From contig CANMDW010000002.1 in the NCBI GenBank assembly GCA_947496705.1, positions 558,001 through 622,000 on the forward strand: DNA of 64,000 nucleotides, read 5' to 3'. A program made the position numbers and the translations under genes. The DNA comes from an uncultured Aquimarina sp. (GTDB taxonomy: Bacteria; Bacteroidota; Bacteroidia; Flavobacteriales; Flavobacteriaceae). The notes beneath the pieces are model-generated. The model saw only the letters and a list, made by a program, of their open reading frames with translations. It did not search any database and had not been told where the DNA came from. Of the stretch, positions 8,571 through 17,919 are shown piece after piece (within the stretch, counting starts at the first letter, position 1; every line of letters starts with the position of its first letter).

Positions 8571-9736
8571 AGAATTTTCTAATCATAATGACCTTGGTAG
8601 CGGTAGTAAGTGATTATTTATTGCATCCTTTCTATCCTCAGTTTTTCGAGGCTCGTTTTGGAATTACAGATCCCGAATATGTTGGATACTACTTTGCAGC
8701 GATCTGTTTTATGGTAATGATCGCATTTCCGTTTTGGGCATATGTTTCTAAAAGAATCCCAGAGCTCAATATTTTGGTGTACACCCAATTCTTTGCAGGA
8801 ATATTGGCACTCTATTGCTATTGGACAACTTCTTACATCAATTTTTGGATTATTTCTCTTGTGATGATTCTATTCAAAGGAAGTTATCTTTTGGTCTATC
8901 CATACATCCTAAAAATCATAACCAAAGAAGAGCATCCAACCACGATCGGATTATTATCTGTGGTAGTGCATCTAGGAGGCATTTTGGGAGCAGTTATAGG
9001 TGGATTAACGGTCGATCTCATAGATGTAAGTTATATCTTTTTGATCATGGCCTTCGGTGATTTTATACAAATGGGAATGAGCGCATATCTGCTGAGAAGT
9101 GATAAATATGATACTTCAATTCACCGGGAAACCAAATCGATAGAGCAAACAGATAAAAAAATGATTCCAAAAGGATTTATCCTCAAAATAGGAATTACGA
9201 CACTACTATTATATGCAAGTGGATTTATTACCCGACCATTTTTTTCTACCTATTGGGAGTATATAGCTACCTATGATAGTAAGTTAATTTCGGGGTCTGT
9301 GTATGCTATACCCGGCTTTGTAGCATTGCTAGTGCTTTGGTGGGATATCAAAAGAAAGGGAACAAAAACCAGTGGTATCACAATTCCTTTATGTATTGGG
9401 ATAATAGGTTTGTTAGCACAGGGGATTCTGGTGCCGGCTGTTGTTATTTTAGGTAGAATAATATACGGATGGGCGGTATTTAGAGCCATTGTTCGCTTTG
9501 ATGTCCTACTTTTTGAATCCAGCACTCCGGATACTTATGCAATAGATTATAGTAAAGTACATTTTTTTCAAAATTTAGGAGTATTGATATCCTCCTTTTT
9601 GGTAGGTGTTCTTGTAGATCAATACGGATTGGAGATTCCTTTTACAGTAGCATGGATTGGTTTTGCTGCTACTTTGGGGTTATATGTCTTGCTATTCAAA
9701 AGAATTTTCAAAAAAGTTATGTTAAAAACAACGTAG
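8567..9736 (+). CDS. MFS transporter, probable siderophore exporter
   Basis: A 389-aa protein with about 12 hydrophobic segments; its ATG overlaps the monooxygenase stop (ATGA). It lies between the hydroxylase and acyltransferase genes, so export of the finished siderophore is the natural role, as for MFS exporters in other hydroxamate clusters. Import of a ferric-siderophore is also possible. No substrate-specific motif was recognised. Confidence 0.8.
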   Translation: MKNFLIIMTLVAVVSDYLLHPFYPQFFEARFGITDPEYVGYYFAAICFMVMIAFPFWAYVSKRIPELNILVYTQFFAGILALYCYWTTSYINFWIISLVMILFKGSYLLVYPYILKIITKEEHPTTIGLLSVVVHLGGILGAVIGGLTVDLIDVSYIFLIMAFGDFIQMGMSAYLLRSDKYDTSIHRETKSIEQTDKKMIPKGFILKIGITTLLLYASGFITRPFFSTYWEYIATYDSKLISGSVYAIPGFVALLVLWWDIKRKGTKTSGITIPLCIGIIGLLAQGILVPAVVILGRIIYGWAVFRAIVRFDVLLFESSTPDTYAIDYSKVHFFQNLGVLISSFLVGVLVDQYGLEIPFTVAWIGFAATLGLYVLLFKRIFKKVMLKTT

Positions 9737-9740
9737 AATT

Positions 9741-10328
9741 ATGAACACAATTACCCAAATGAACAACATATTATTTTCTAAGCATTGCAAAGGTCTTGGA
9801 GAGGTACAAATACGTGCTTTTGACCTAAAGAATGACGCTGAGAAAATACATGATTGGGTTACCAGACCCTATGCGAGATATTGGGGGATGCAAGGATTTA
9901 CGATAGCACAGGTTGAAGAGGAGTATAGAAAAATAGAAAACCAAGAACATCATCATGCTTGCATGGGAATGTTACATGATAATCCAATTTTTTTAATGGA
10001 ATATTATGATCCGAATATAGACATTATTTCTGATTATTATCAGGTCCAGCCAGGAGATACGGGGATGCATATTTTGGTAGCTCCCGTAGAAAAAAGAATT
10101 CCAAAATTTACATGGAATGTGTTTATCACCGTTATGAGTTTTCTGTTTGCTGATCCGGAAGTAAAAAGAATTGTGGTAGAGCCTGATGTTACTAACAAAA
10201 AAATTCATGTTTTGAATACCAAAGCTGGTTTTCGATACCTGAAAGAAATTCAATTACCACATAAAAGAGCACATGTAGCGATATGTACAAGAAAAGACTA
10301 TGAAGGTGCAATTCAAAAATCACACTAA
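9741..10328 (+). CDS. GNAT-fold acyltransferase of siderophore synthesis (AlcB/IucB/DesC type)
   Basis: A 195-aa protein with the siderophore acyltransferase pattern: IHDWVTRPYARYWGMQG, then PIFLMEYYDPN, GDTGMHILVAP and a C-terminal VVEPDVTNKKIHVLNTKAGF. These enzymes transfer acetyl, succinyl or another acyl group from CoA to the N-hydroxylated amine, giving the hydroxamate. It lies 4 bp after the exporter and 14 bp before the NIS synthetase. A succinyl donor would lead to bisucaberin or desferrioxamine-like products, an acetyl donor to aerobactin-like ones; sequence alone does not decide. Confidence 0.9.
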   Translation: MNTITQMNNILFSKHCKGLGEVQIRAFDLKNDAEKIHDWVTRPYARYWGMQGFTIAQVEEEYRKIENQEHHHACMGMLHDNPIFLMEYYDPNIDIISDYYQVQPGDTGMHILVAPVEKRIPKFTWNVFITVMSFLFADPEVKRIVVEPDVTNKKIHVLNTKAGFRYLKEIQLPHKRAHVAICTRKDYEGAIQKSH

Positions 10329-10342
10329 AAACAATATAACTA

Positions 10343-12190
10343 ATGAATACTTCAGATCCTTTGATATTATCAAATCAAATCTCACATTTAACTCCTGAAG
10401 TTTGGGAGATAGTGAATAGAAACTTAATTAGAAAAGCAATTAGCGAATTCACGCATGAACTACTTTTAAAACTTGAGTTAATAGGCCAAAAAGAGGACTG
10501 GGAAATCTATAAGTTGTATACAGATATTCCTGAGATCACCTATTATTTTAATGCAAAAAAACAGGCCTTAGATCATTTACATATCGATTGTTCTTCAACT
10601 GTAAAAATAAAAAGTGAAAAAGAAATAGCACTAGATGCTCTTGATTTCATCTTAGAACAAAAAAATACGCTAGGGATTCCTGATGATATGTTACCCACTT
10701 ATATGGAAGAAATTACCAGTACCCTTCATGGCGCAGCCTATAAATATGTACATCAAAAATACAATGCCTGTGAATTGGCAGAAGCTGATTTTCAGGATAT
10801 AGAAAAAGCAATGACCGAAGGTCATCCTTGTTTTGTAGCCAACAATGGACGTATAGGATTTAATATAGCTCAGTATCATCATTTCGCCCCAGAAACACAA
10901 ACTGCCTTTTCTTTGATTTGGATAGCAGGACACAAAACAAAAGCAGCATATCATAGTGTATCAACGCATACCTATAACGTTTTGACAGAAAACGAACTGG
11001 GAAAAGAGACGGTTCTGCTCTTTAACCAACAATTGATTGACCTTGGCCTTGCTCCCGAAGATTATATTTTCATTCCCGTTCATCCCTGGCAATGGAATAC
11101 GAAGATCAGTACCATTTTTGCTCAGGATATAGCCCAACAGCATATCGTATTCTTAGGAAACACCACTGATCAATATGTTGCACAACAATCTATTCGCACT
11201 TTATTTAATACAACACATCCCGAAAAATTATATGTCAAAACAGCCTTATCCATACTTAATATGGGTTTTATGAGAGGGTTGTCTCCTTATTATATGGGAA
11301 GCACTCCTGTGGTTACAGACTGGATTTCTGAGCTACTGGAGCAAGATGATTTTCTAAAACAAACCGGATTTACCATGTTGGGAGAAATAGCAACAGTGGG
11401 CTATAGAAATCGATATTATGAAACCTTGGGCAAGACCAAGGCCCATAATAAAATGTTATCGGCATTATGGAGAGAAAGTCCGTTTTCTAAAATTACCAAG
11501 AATCAGAAGCTAATGACAATGGCAGCGTTTTTACATTTGGATAACCACGGAAATTCACTTGTAATTGAATTAATAAAAGCTTCTTCAGTATCTGTCGAGG
11601 TTTGGTTAGAACACTATTTATATGCATATCTGACACCACTTTTGCATTGCTTATTTCAATATGAACTGGTGTTTATGCCGCATGGTGAAAATTTGATCAT
11701 GGTTTTAGAGAATAATATTCCCGTAAAAGCAATTATGAAAGACATTACCGAAGAGATTGCCATTTTTGATGAAAAAACACCATTACCCGAAAAAGCAAAA
11801 CGATTATATGTAAAAGCAGCCGATGAAATCAAAGCATTAGCCATTTTTACCGATGTTTTTGATTGTTTCTTTAGATTCTTGTCAGATATTTTGGTGATAC
11901 AGGGCGGTTATTCTGAAACCATATTATGGAAACAGGTGGCACAATGTATTATAGAGTATCAAGAAGCACATCCACAGCTTTTAGATAAATTCAAACAAAT
12001 TGATCTTTTTGCACCAGAATTCAAAAGATGTTGCCTCAATCGGTTACAGTTAATAAATACAAAACACATGCTCAACCTGGCAGATCCTGTAGAAAGTTTA
12101 CAATTCAAAGGAACTTTAAAAAACCCTATTGCCCGATTTAAGGATAGCAGCATAAGTAATTGTCGGTCTGAGCTTGTCGAAGACGATTAA
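10343..12190 (+). CDS. NIS siderophore synthetase, IucA/IucC family
   Basis: A 615-aa ATP-dependent synthetase, the usual length for the family. Typical segments are EEITSTLHGAAYKYVHQ, EGHPCFVANNGRIGFN, FIPVHPWQWNTKI, a TLFNTTHPEKLYVKTALSI-like stretch and FMPHGENLIMVLE. It adenylates a carboxylate and joins it to an amine. With a single NIS synthetase beside decarboxylase, N-hydroxylase and acyltransferase, the gene set equals DesABCD, so the product is probably an oligomeric or macrocyclic hydroxamate. The last dozen residues are unlike the family and may be read from a short repeat (SELVEDD). Confidence 0.95.
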   Translation: MNTSDPLILSNQISHLTPEVWEIVNRNLIRKAISEFTHELLLKLELIGQKEDWEIYKLYTDIPEITYYFNAKKQALDHLHIDCSSTVKIKSEKEIALDALDFILEQKNTLGIPDDMLPTYMEEITSTLHGAAYKYVHQKYNACELAEADFQDIEKAMTEGHPCFVANNGRIGFNIAQYHHFAPETQTAFSLIWIAGHKTKAAYHSVSTHTYNVLTENELGKETVLLFNQQLIDLGLAPEDYIFIPVHPWQWNTKISTIFAQDIAQQHIVFLGNTTDQYVAQQSIRTLFNTTHPEKLYVKTALSILNMGFMRGLSPYYMGSTPVVTDWISELLEQDDFLKQTGFTMLGEIATVGYRNRYYETLGKTKAHNKMLSALWRESPFSKITKNQKLMTMAAFLHLDNHGNSLVIELIKASSVSVEVWLEHYLYAYLTPLLHCLFQYELVFMPHGENLIMVLENNIPVKAIMKDITEEIAIFDEKTPLPEKAKRLYVKAADEIKALAIFTDVFDCFFRFLSDILVIQGGYSETILWKQVAQCIIEYQEAHPQLLDKFKQIDLFAPEFKRCCLNRLQLINTKHMLNLADPVESLQFKGTLKNPIARFKDSSISNCRSELVEDD

Positions 12191-12223
12191 TCATAACTAA
12201 TTTAACTTTTTAAAAATCACAAT

Positions 12224-13342
12224 ATGTCGACTATAAAACCCAACAGAATTTTAGCAATAGACCTAGCCAGAGGAATAAGCGTATTGATGGTCATCATAGT
12301 ACATTCGCTATGGATGTATGGAGACACCCATACCCAATCTGAAACGTGGCTGGGATCGATAATTCATTTTATAGGTAAAGGAACTCCGATGTTTTTAATT
12401 GCTATGGGGGTATCTTTTACCTTATCTCGCAATCAGAGTGTTGTATTATCTATAAAGCGTGCGTTTTATATTCTTGCGATAGGTTATTTAATGAATTTCC
12501 TGAAGTTTGTGCTTCCGGCTTTAATAGGTACGGTACCAGACAACTTTATCGAAGCCTATGGCTGGACAGCACCTGTTATGCCCGCAAATATGCTCTATAT
12601 GTTGGGCACCGGGGATATTCTTCAGTTAGCTGGGGTTTCTTTATTGTTTATGGGAATCATTAATAAATTTTCAAAAAATAAATATATACCCTTAATTATC
12701 GCATTATTCATAGCCGTAGTGACCAAAGAAATACACGGTTTCCAATTGGGAATAGGGGGAGTGGATTATATCCTGGACCTGATGTGGGGAGCAGAGTGGA
12801 ATGTATATTTTGCAGTATTTCCATGGTTTTCATTTATTCTTATCGGGATGTTCTTTGGAATGTGGTATAAAGAAAAAAATAAGAGTACTGCATATATCTT
12901 TACGAGAATGGGTATTGCAGGTATTGTTTTAATGGTGATCGGCGGAGGATTATGTTATTACAATTTTGAATATCACTTTGGGGATTATTTCCATCTGGGC
13001 CCTGGAGGAACCCTGTATCTGGCAGGATTTAACCTAGTCTTACTATGGGGAGCTCATCTTTTAGTAACCCGAATAAAAGAAAACAAAATTTTTAAATTCT
13101 TTTACTACTGCAGTAAAAGGGTAACCACAATATATGTGATCCAATGGGTTATTATTTGTTGGGGAATGGGATTTTTGGGCTACCAACAATTTGGAGTAAC
13201 CGGAGTGTTGCTTTTAATTCCCACCTTCATAGTCCTTACATTAGGTATACAAAAATTGATATTAGACAGAGTATTGTTTTCTAAGAAAACTAAAAAACAA
13301 ACACGTATTATCAAAAAAACTATGGCAATACAGAAAACATAA
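12224..13342 (+). CDS. membrane acyltransferase-like protein (DUF1624/HGSNAT-type)
   Basis: A 372-aa protein with 9-10 hydrophobic segments. The opening NRILAIDLARGISVLMVIIVHSLWMYG matches the heparan-alpha-glucosaminide N-acetyltransferase catalytic-domain family (YeiB/DUF1624), in which the His after the first membrane helix is thought to take part in acetyl transfer across the membrane. It lies between the NIS synthetase and the crotonase in the same direction. This is not a standard siderophore gene; it could modify the siderophore or act in its uptake or release, but that is inference. Confidence 0.75.
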   Translation: MSTIKPNRILAIDLARGISVLMVIIVHSLWMYGDTHTQSETWLGSIIHFIGKGTPMFLIAMGVSFTLSRNQSVVLSIKRAFYILAIGYLMNFLKFVLPALIGTVPDNFIEAYGWTAPVMPANMLYMLGTGDILQLAGVSLLFMGIINKFSKNKYIPLIIALFIAVVTKEIHGFQLGIGGVDYILDLMWGAEWNVYFAVFPWFSFILIGMFFGMWYKEKNKSTAYIFTRMGIAGIVLMVIGGGLCYYNFEYHFGDYFHLGPGGTLYLAGFNLVLLWGAHLLVTRIKENKIFKFFYYCSKRVTTIYVIQWVIICWGMGFLGYQQFGVTGVLLLIPTFIVLTLGIQKLILDRVLFSKKTKKQTRIIKKTMAIQKT

Positions 13343-13346
13343 CCCT

Positions 13347-14174
13347 ATGCGACAATTTAATTGCATTCATGTTACCTATTTTAGAGAGCAAGAACTCCTA
13401 TTATGGAAGATAAAAGATACCGGTATGCCAAACTTTTGTCTAAGAGGACTTCAGGAGTTTCAAGAGTTTTCTCTTTGGGTAAAAGAATATTTTTCACATC
13501 CCGATCGTCCTTTGAAATTTATTGTCTCTGCTTCAGAACATCAGGGAATTTATAACATGGGTGGAGATTTGCCATTTTTTATAGAAAATATCAGGTCTAA
13601 AAACATAGAAGAGTTAAGAGCCTATGCACACTTGTGCGTTGATGCTATTTATACAATGTATACCTCTTTTGATTTGTCGGTAATCACTATTGCTTTGGTA
13701 GAAGGAAATGCATACGGAGGTGGATTTGAATGTGCATTGGCACATGATTATATGATTGCCAATGATGAAGTACAGTTAGGCCTGCCAGAGAATACATTTA
13801 ATTTGTTTCCCGGGATGGGGGCCTATAGTTTATTATACCGTAAGCTTACTGCAATAGATGCAGATACCATTATAAGAAGTGGAAAAGTATATAACGCCAG
13901 TTATTTACAATCTTTAGGCCTCATAGAAGAAGTCACAGAAAAAAATACGGCGATGAGATCTTTACATGGTTTTATAAAGAGAATAGGGGAGCAGTTCAAT
14001 TTTGAACATCACCATAATCTATGTAAGAAAAAGGTGTTTCCGCTAGAGAAAAAAGAACTAATAGAAATCACAGATATATGGGTCGATGCCTGTATGAAAA
14101 TAGGAGCATTCGATCTTCGTAAAATGGAGATTTTAGCAAAGGCGCAGGCCAGAAAGGTAAAAGAGATGTTATAA
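13347..14174 (+). CDS. enoyl-CoA hydratase/isomerase (crotonase) family protein
   Basis: A 275-aa crotonase-fold protein starting 4 bp after the previous gene. Oxyanion-hole regions are visible: EHQGIYNMGGDLPFF near residue 75 and EGNAYGGGFECALAHDYMIAN near residue 125, followed by GLPENTFNLFPGMGAY. It could process an acyl-CoA donor used by the acyltransferase, giving an acylated siderophore, but the substrate is unknown. It is the last gene of the operon, convergent with the AraC regulator (1 bp between stops). A crotonase in a hydroxamate operon is unusual. Confidence 0.8.
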   Translation: MRQFNCIHVTYFREQELLLWKIKDTGMPNFCLRGLQEFQEFSLWVKEYFSHPDRPLKFIVSASEHQGIYNMGGDLPFFIENIRSKNIEELRAYAHLCVDAIYTMYTSFDLSVITIALVEGNAYGGGFECALAHDYMIANDEVQLGLPENTFNLFPGMGAYSLLYRKLTAIDADTIIRSGKVYNASYLQSLGLIEEVTEKNTAMRSLHGFIKRIGEQFNFEHHHNLCKKKVFPLEKKELIEITDIWVDACMKIGAFDLRKMEILAKAQARKVKEML

Positions 14175-14175
14175 G

Positions 14176-15189
14176 TCATACTTCTTCCATTCTGTCATTC
14201 CTGTATTTTTTAGGAGTGATACCTTCTATTTTTTTAAAAGCTGCTGTAAAGTGTGTTGAATTTTTATAACCTACCAGCTCCGAAATCTCATAAATCGGTT
14301 TTTTACTATGATGTAGCAATTGCCTGGCTTTTTTCATTCGCAATTCGGTAGCATATTCAAAGATAGTCTTGTCAAATACTCGTTTAAATTCTTTTTTTAA
14401 TACAAAATCATTTAATCCTATTTGTCGAGCTAATTGTTGTATAGAGTATTGTACAGAAAGATCTGAAGAAATTATATGTTGTGTTTTGTATAATTTTTTA
14501 ATCAGGTTATCTACCTGACTTGTTATTTGGGGTTTGTTATTTGGTTTAGCATCTAATTGTATGGCTATTAATTCTAGTGTTTTTGATTCAAGGAATAAAC
14601 GTTTTAGCAATCCTTTACGGGTATCCGATAAGATTTCAGAAAGTATTTCCTGAGTTTTAGTATCCAGAGGTCGTGTAACGTCGGTTTTTAGTTTTTTTAA
14701 TGAATATCGATCGAGGATGTTATATTCTTCATTAAGATGATGCCTTTTGATAAATCCAATATCCATTCTGATTTTTATTTCTTTTAGGCGTTTACGCTTG
14801 TGATACGCAATAGATCCGTTGATTTGTGATAGATATACGAGGTAACTTTCCTGGCTTTCATATACCAGGTCATCGACTACACCATCAATTTTGATGATTT
14901 GTTCTCCTTCGATGAGAAATGAGAGTTCCAGGAAATCTTTAGAAAGATATCCCTGCACATCAATATCGCTTTTCAAGAGTACATCAAATACCGCAACTTG
15001 TAATCCATCAAAACGATGAAATTCAAAATATCCTGCACCATATTCTTCTAAAAACCTAAACTTTTTTGAGGTAATGCCGCATTGTTCCTGGGTAGCTATT
15101 AATCGCGAGATAGTATGTAAAGTACATTTGTTTTTTTTATGTATTGTTGCTTGATCAGACGATGTTTTTTTACGTCTTTTTTTATCCAT
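14176..15189 (-). CDS. AraC-family transcriptional regulator (PchR-like)
   Basis: A 337-aa protein: a basic N-terminal stretch, a ligand-sensing middle, and a C-terminal AraC HTH pair (residues about 245-335; YSIQQLARQIGLNDFVLKKEFKRVF and KPIYEISELVGYKNSTHFTAAFKKIEGITPKKYR). PchR-type regulators sense the ferric siderophore and activate receptor and synthesis genes. The gene is transcribed away from the TonB receptor across a 193-bp spacer and ends against the siderophore operon. About 40 bp at its start, including the TAATGCGTCAT segment, recur at 5631-5660 before the synthesis operon, so both promoters may carry its site. Confidence 0.9.
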   Translation of the reverse strand: MDKKRRKKTSSDQATIHKKNKCTLHTISRLIATQEQCGITSKKFRFLEEYGAGYFEFHRFDGLQVAVFDVLLKSDIDVQGYLSKDFLELSFLIEGEQIIKIDGVVDDLVYESQESYLVYLSQINGSIAYHKRKRLKEIKIRMDIGFIKRHHLNEEYNILDRYSLKKLKTDVTRPLDTKTQEILSEILSDTRKGLLKRLFLESKTLELIAIQLDAKPNNKPQITSQVDNLIKKLYKTQHIISSDLSVQYSIQQLARQIGLNDFVLKKEFKRVFDKTIFEYATELRMKKARQLLHHSKKPIYEISELVGYKNSTHFTAAFKKIEGITPKKYRNDRMEEV

Positions 15190-15213
15190 AATGCGTCATT
15201 TTTCTCTTTCCCT

Positions 15214-15260
15214 AGACACTAATTTTGCATTTTATATTTATTTAGACTTATTATAAATAG
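15214..15260 (+). promoter_or_regulatory. promoter -7 element and Fur-like box before the TonB receptor
   Basis: TAATTTTGC fits TAnnTTTG and is followed by TTATTTAGACTTATTATAAATA (15238-15259), the imperfect counterpart of the palindrome at 5693. The spacing between the -7 element and the box matches that of the biosynthetic operon, so both units are probably repressed together by Fur under iron sufficiency. Confidence 0.55.
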
Positions 15261-15382
15261 CAAATATAACAAAATGAGAATGGAAAAAACAACCCCTTAT
15301 TTAAAAATTAAAAAGATTGGTTTTTAATGAGGAAACGTTACACCACTTCTCGCATTTTACAACAACAAAATTTAAAATCAAG

Positions 15383-17815
15383 ATGAAAAAAGTAAACAGG
15401 CTACTATTAGTAGCTTTCTTTTGTGTTTCGCAAGCAATTGTGGCACAATCGGGAATCATAAGAGGGAAAGTGATTTCTGAAACAAAAAAACCTTTAGACA
15501 ATGTGAATATCATATTGGACAATACAAATTTTGGAACCAAAACATTAGTTGACGGAACCTTTGAGATTTCTAATGTCTCTGCAGGATCTTATGTGCTTAA
15601 CACTAGTTATGTGGGGTATACTTCGAAGCAAATTTCTATTCAAGTTACCGAAAATCAAGAAACCATACTATCTGATATTGTTTTGGAAACATCTGTTCAA
15701 GCCTTGGATGAAGTGATGGTGAATGCTGAAAAAACTAATAAATTTTCCAGAAAAGAAAGTGCTGCAGTGGCTAAACTTCCTTTAGCAAATATTGAAAATA
15801 CCCAGGTATATAATACTATCAGTGCAGAATTGATAAAAGATCAGGTGGTAACAAATTTTGATGATGCATTGAATAATGTGGCTGGATTAGATCGATTATG
15901 GGAGTCTACGGGTAGGGGAAATGATGGAGCAGGATATTTTGTTCTTAGAGGTTTTGAAGCACAACCCAACTTTTCTAATAGCCTACCTGCTTTAACAAAT
16001 GGAAGTCCGGATCCTATCAATATAGATAAGATCGAAGTTATTAAAGGACCTTCGGGAACTTTATATGGGGGGCCGCTTACGAATTATGGAGGACTCATCA
16101 ACATTGTGACCAAAAAGCCTTATCAAGGTTTTGGAGGTGAAGTTTCATATACTACAGGTACTTATGGATTAAACAGAGTCACGGCAGATATTAACACAAA
16201 ACTGGACAAGGAAGGCAAATATTTATTTCGATTAACGAGTGCATATGAATATCGTGGAAGCTGGCAAGATGCAGGGTTTAAAAGATCATTTTTTATTGCT
16301 CCTACAGTATCCTATCAAGCAAACGATAGATTATCATTCTTGGTTGTAGCTGAATATAAAAATGCAGAGCAAACCAATCAACCGTTTTTGTTTTTAAATC
16401 GATCCTTACCTTCGGCGGAATTAAACGCTGATGATGTGGGAATAGATAGAGATCGTTCATTCACCAGTAACGACCTAACGTTAAAAAATCCAACATTTAG
16501 CTTACAGGCTCAGGCAAATTATAAGATTTCAGAGCAATGGAATTCACAAACTGCTGTTTCTCGTGGTGTAACCAAATCCAATGGATATTATTCGTTTTTA
16601 TTTGATGTAGACGGGCAATTTAATTTTGCTCAGTTTATCAAGCAAGAAAATTTTACTACTGAAACTACCAACATTCAGCAAAACTTCAGAGGAGACTTCA
16701 CTGTAGGGCATCTACGAAATCGTGTATTGGTTGGCGTAGATTATTTTAACCGAACGATTATCAATAATAGCGATACCAATTTTGTAACTATTGGAAGTTT
16801 TCGTCCAGATGGAACACCTGGTCCAACGAACCTTCCTTTAAATAGATCATCTGTTGATGCAGCATTGGCCAATAATCCGATAAATAATATAAAAACAAAA
16901 GAACATATTTATGGTGTTTATGCTTCAGATCAATTAGATGTATTGCCACAGGAAAGTATGCAGCAACTTTCTGTGATGGCAGGCTTACGGATAGATTTCT
17001 ATGATAACGAAGGGGATCTATTCAATGATGAAGATGACTATGATCAAACGGCCGTTTCTCCAAAATTCGGATTGGTATATCAACCGATTAAAGACCAATT
17101 ATCCATTTTTGGTAATTATCAAAATAGCTTTAGGAATGTAGTTCCCAATACCTCTGCTACCGGCGAACTCATCACTTTTGATCCTGAACAAGGAAATCAA
17201 TATGAATTTGGAGTAAAGACCGATCTTTTTGATAAAAAAATTTCTGCTACAGCAAGTTATTACAATATAAAAGTGAAAGACAGAGTATTTCAAAATGTGA
17301 TTTTGGATAATACAGGAACCCCAATTGGTTTTGAATTTGTACAAGGAGGAGAAGTAGAAAGTAAGGGTTTTGAAATCGAAGTGATTGCCAACCCAATTCC
17401 CGGGTTAAATATAATTGCAGGCTATAGTCATAATGATAGTGAAATTCTAAAATCAACAAATAACCCAGGGCCATTTGATGAAGTTGGCAGAAGGCCAGAT
17501 AATGCGGGGCCAGAAGATTTGGCAAACCTATGGGCGAGTTATACATTTCAAGAGTCTTCTGTTCTGCAGGGCTTTGGAATAGGGGCAGGGTTTAATTATG
17601 CCGGGGATCGCAAAACCTTGGATAGTTCGATTACCGATACGTTTATTATACCAGGTTATACTGTAGTTAATACATCATTGTTTTATCAAAATAACAAGTA
17701 TCGTATTGCATTGAAGTTGAATAATGCATTAGACAAGGTATATTTTAGAGGATGGTCTACCATTAATGCGCAACAACCAAGAAGTTTGCTAGCGAGTGTT
17801 TCTTACAGGTTCTAA
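15383..17815 (+). CDS. TonB-dependent siderophore receptor
   Basis: An outer-membrane receptor of about 810 aa from the ATG at 15383 (an earlier in-frame start precedes the signal peptide and is rejected). Order: signal peptide ending QAIVAQ, a carboxypeptidase-regulatory-like domain (RGKVISETKKPLDNVNIILDN), a plug with FVLRGFEAQPNF and IDKIEVIKGPSGTLYGG, then the 22-strand barrel ending in a C-terminal aromatic (VSYRF). FhuA-type features fit a hydroxamate receptor. It stands beside the AraC regulator and before a PepSY protein, so it would take up the ferric form of the siderophore made by the neighbouring operon. Confidence 0.95.
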   Translation: MKKVNRLLLVAFFCVSQAIVAQSGIIRGKVISETKKPLDNVNIILDNTNFGTKTLVDGTFEISNVSAGSYVLNTSYVGYTSKQISIQVTENQETILSDIVLETSVQALDEVMVNAEKTNKFSRKESAAVAKLPLANIENTQVYNTISAELIKDQVVTNFDDALNNVAGLDRLWESTGRGNDGAGYFVLRGFEAQPNFSNSLPALTNGSPDPINIDKIEVIKGPSGTLYGGPLTNYGGLINIVTKKPYQGFGGEVSYTTGTYGLNRVTADINTKLDKEGKYLFRLTSAYEYRGSWQDAGFKRSFFIAPTVSYQANDRLSFLVVAEYKNAEQTNQPFLFLNRSLPSAELNADDVGIDRDRSFTSNDLTLKNPTFSLQAQANYKISEQWNSQTAVSRGVTKSNGYYSFLFDVDGQFNFAQFIKQENFTTETTNIQQNFRGDFTVGHLRNRVLVGVDYFNRTIINNSDTNFVTIGSFRPDGTPGPTNLPLNRSSVDAALANNPINNIKTKEHIYGVYASDQLDVLPQESMQQLSVMAGLRIDFYDNEGDLFNDEDDYDQTAVSPKFGLVYQPIKDQLSIFGNYQNSFRNVVPNTSATGELITFDPEQGNQYEFGVKTDLFDKKISATASYYNIKVKDRVFQNVILDNTGTPIGFEFVQGGEVESKGFEIEVIANPIPGLNIIAGYSHNDSEILKSTNNPGPFDEVGRRPDNAGPEDLANLWASYTFQESSVLQGFGIGAGFNYAGDRKTLDSSITDTFIIPGYTVVNTSLFYQNNKYRIALKLNNALDKVYFRGWSTINAQQPRSLLASVSYRF

Positions 17816-17867
17816 TCTACTTCTACAGTTTTGCGAGCTCGATCTATAAATTACTATTTGAAATATG

Positions 17868-17896
17868 CACTTCTAAGAACATTCTTAGAAGTGTTT
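17868..17896 (+). terminator. hairpin terminator between receptor and PepSY gene
   Basis: CACTTCTAAGAA (17868-17879) pairs with TTCTTAGAAGTG (17882-17893) and a TTTT run follows. It lies 55 bp after the receptor stop and 25 bp before the PepSY start, so the PepSY gene depends on read-through or on its own promoter. Confidence 0.6.
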
Positions 17897-17919
17897 TCAA
17901 CACTTAAAATCTGAGTATA

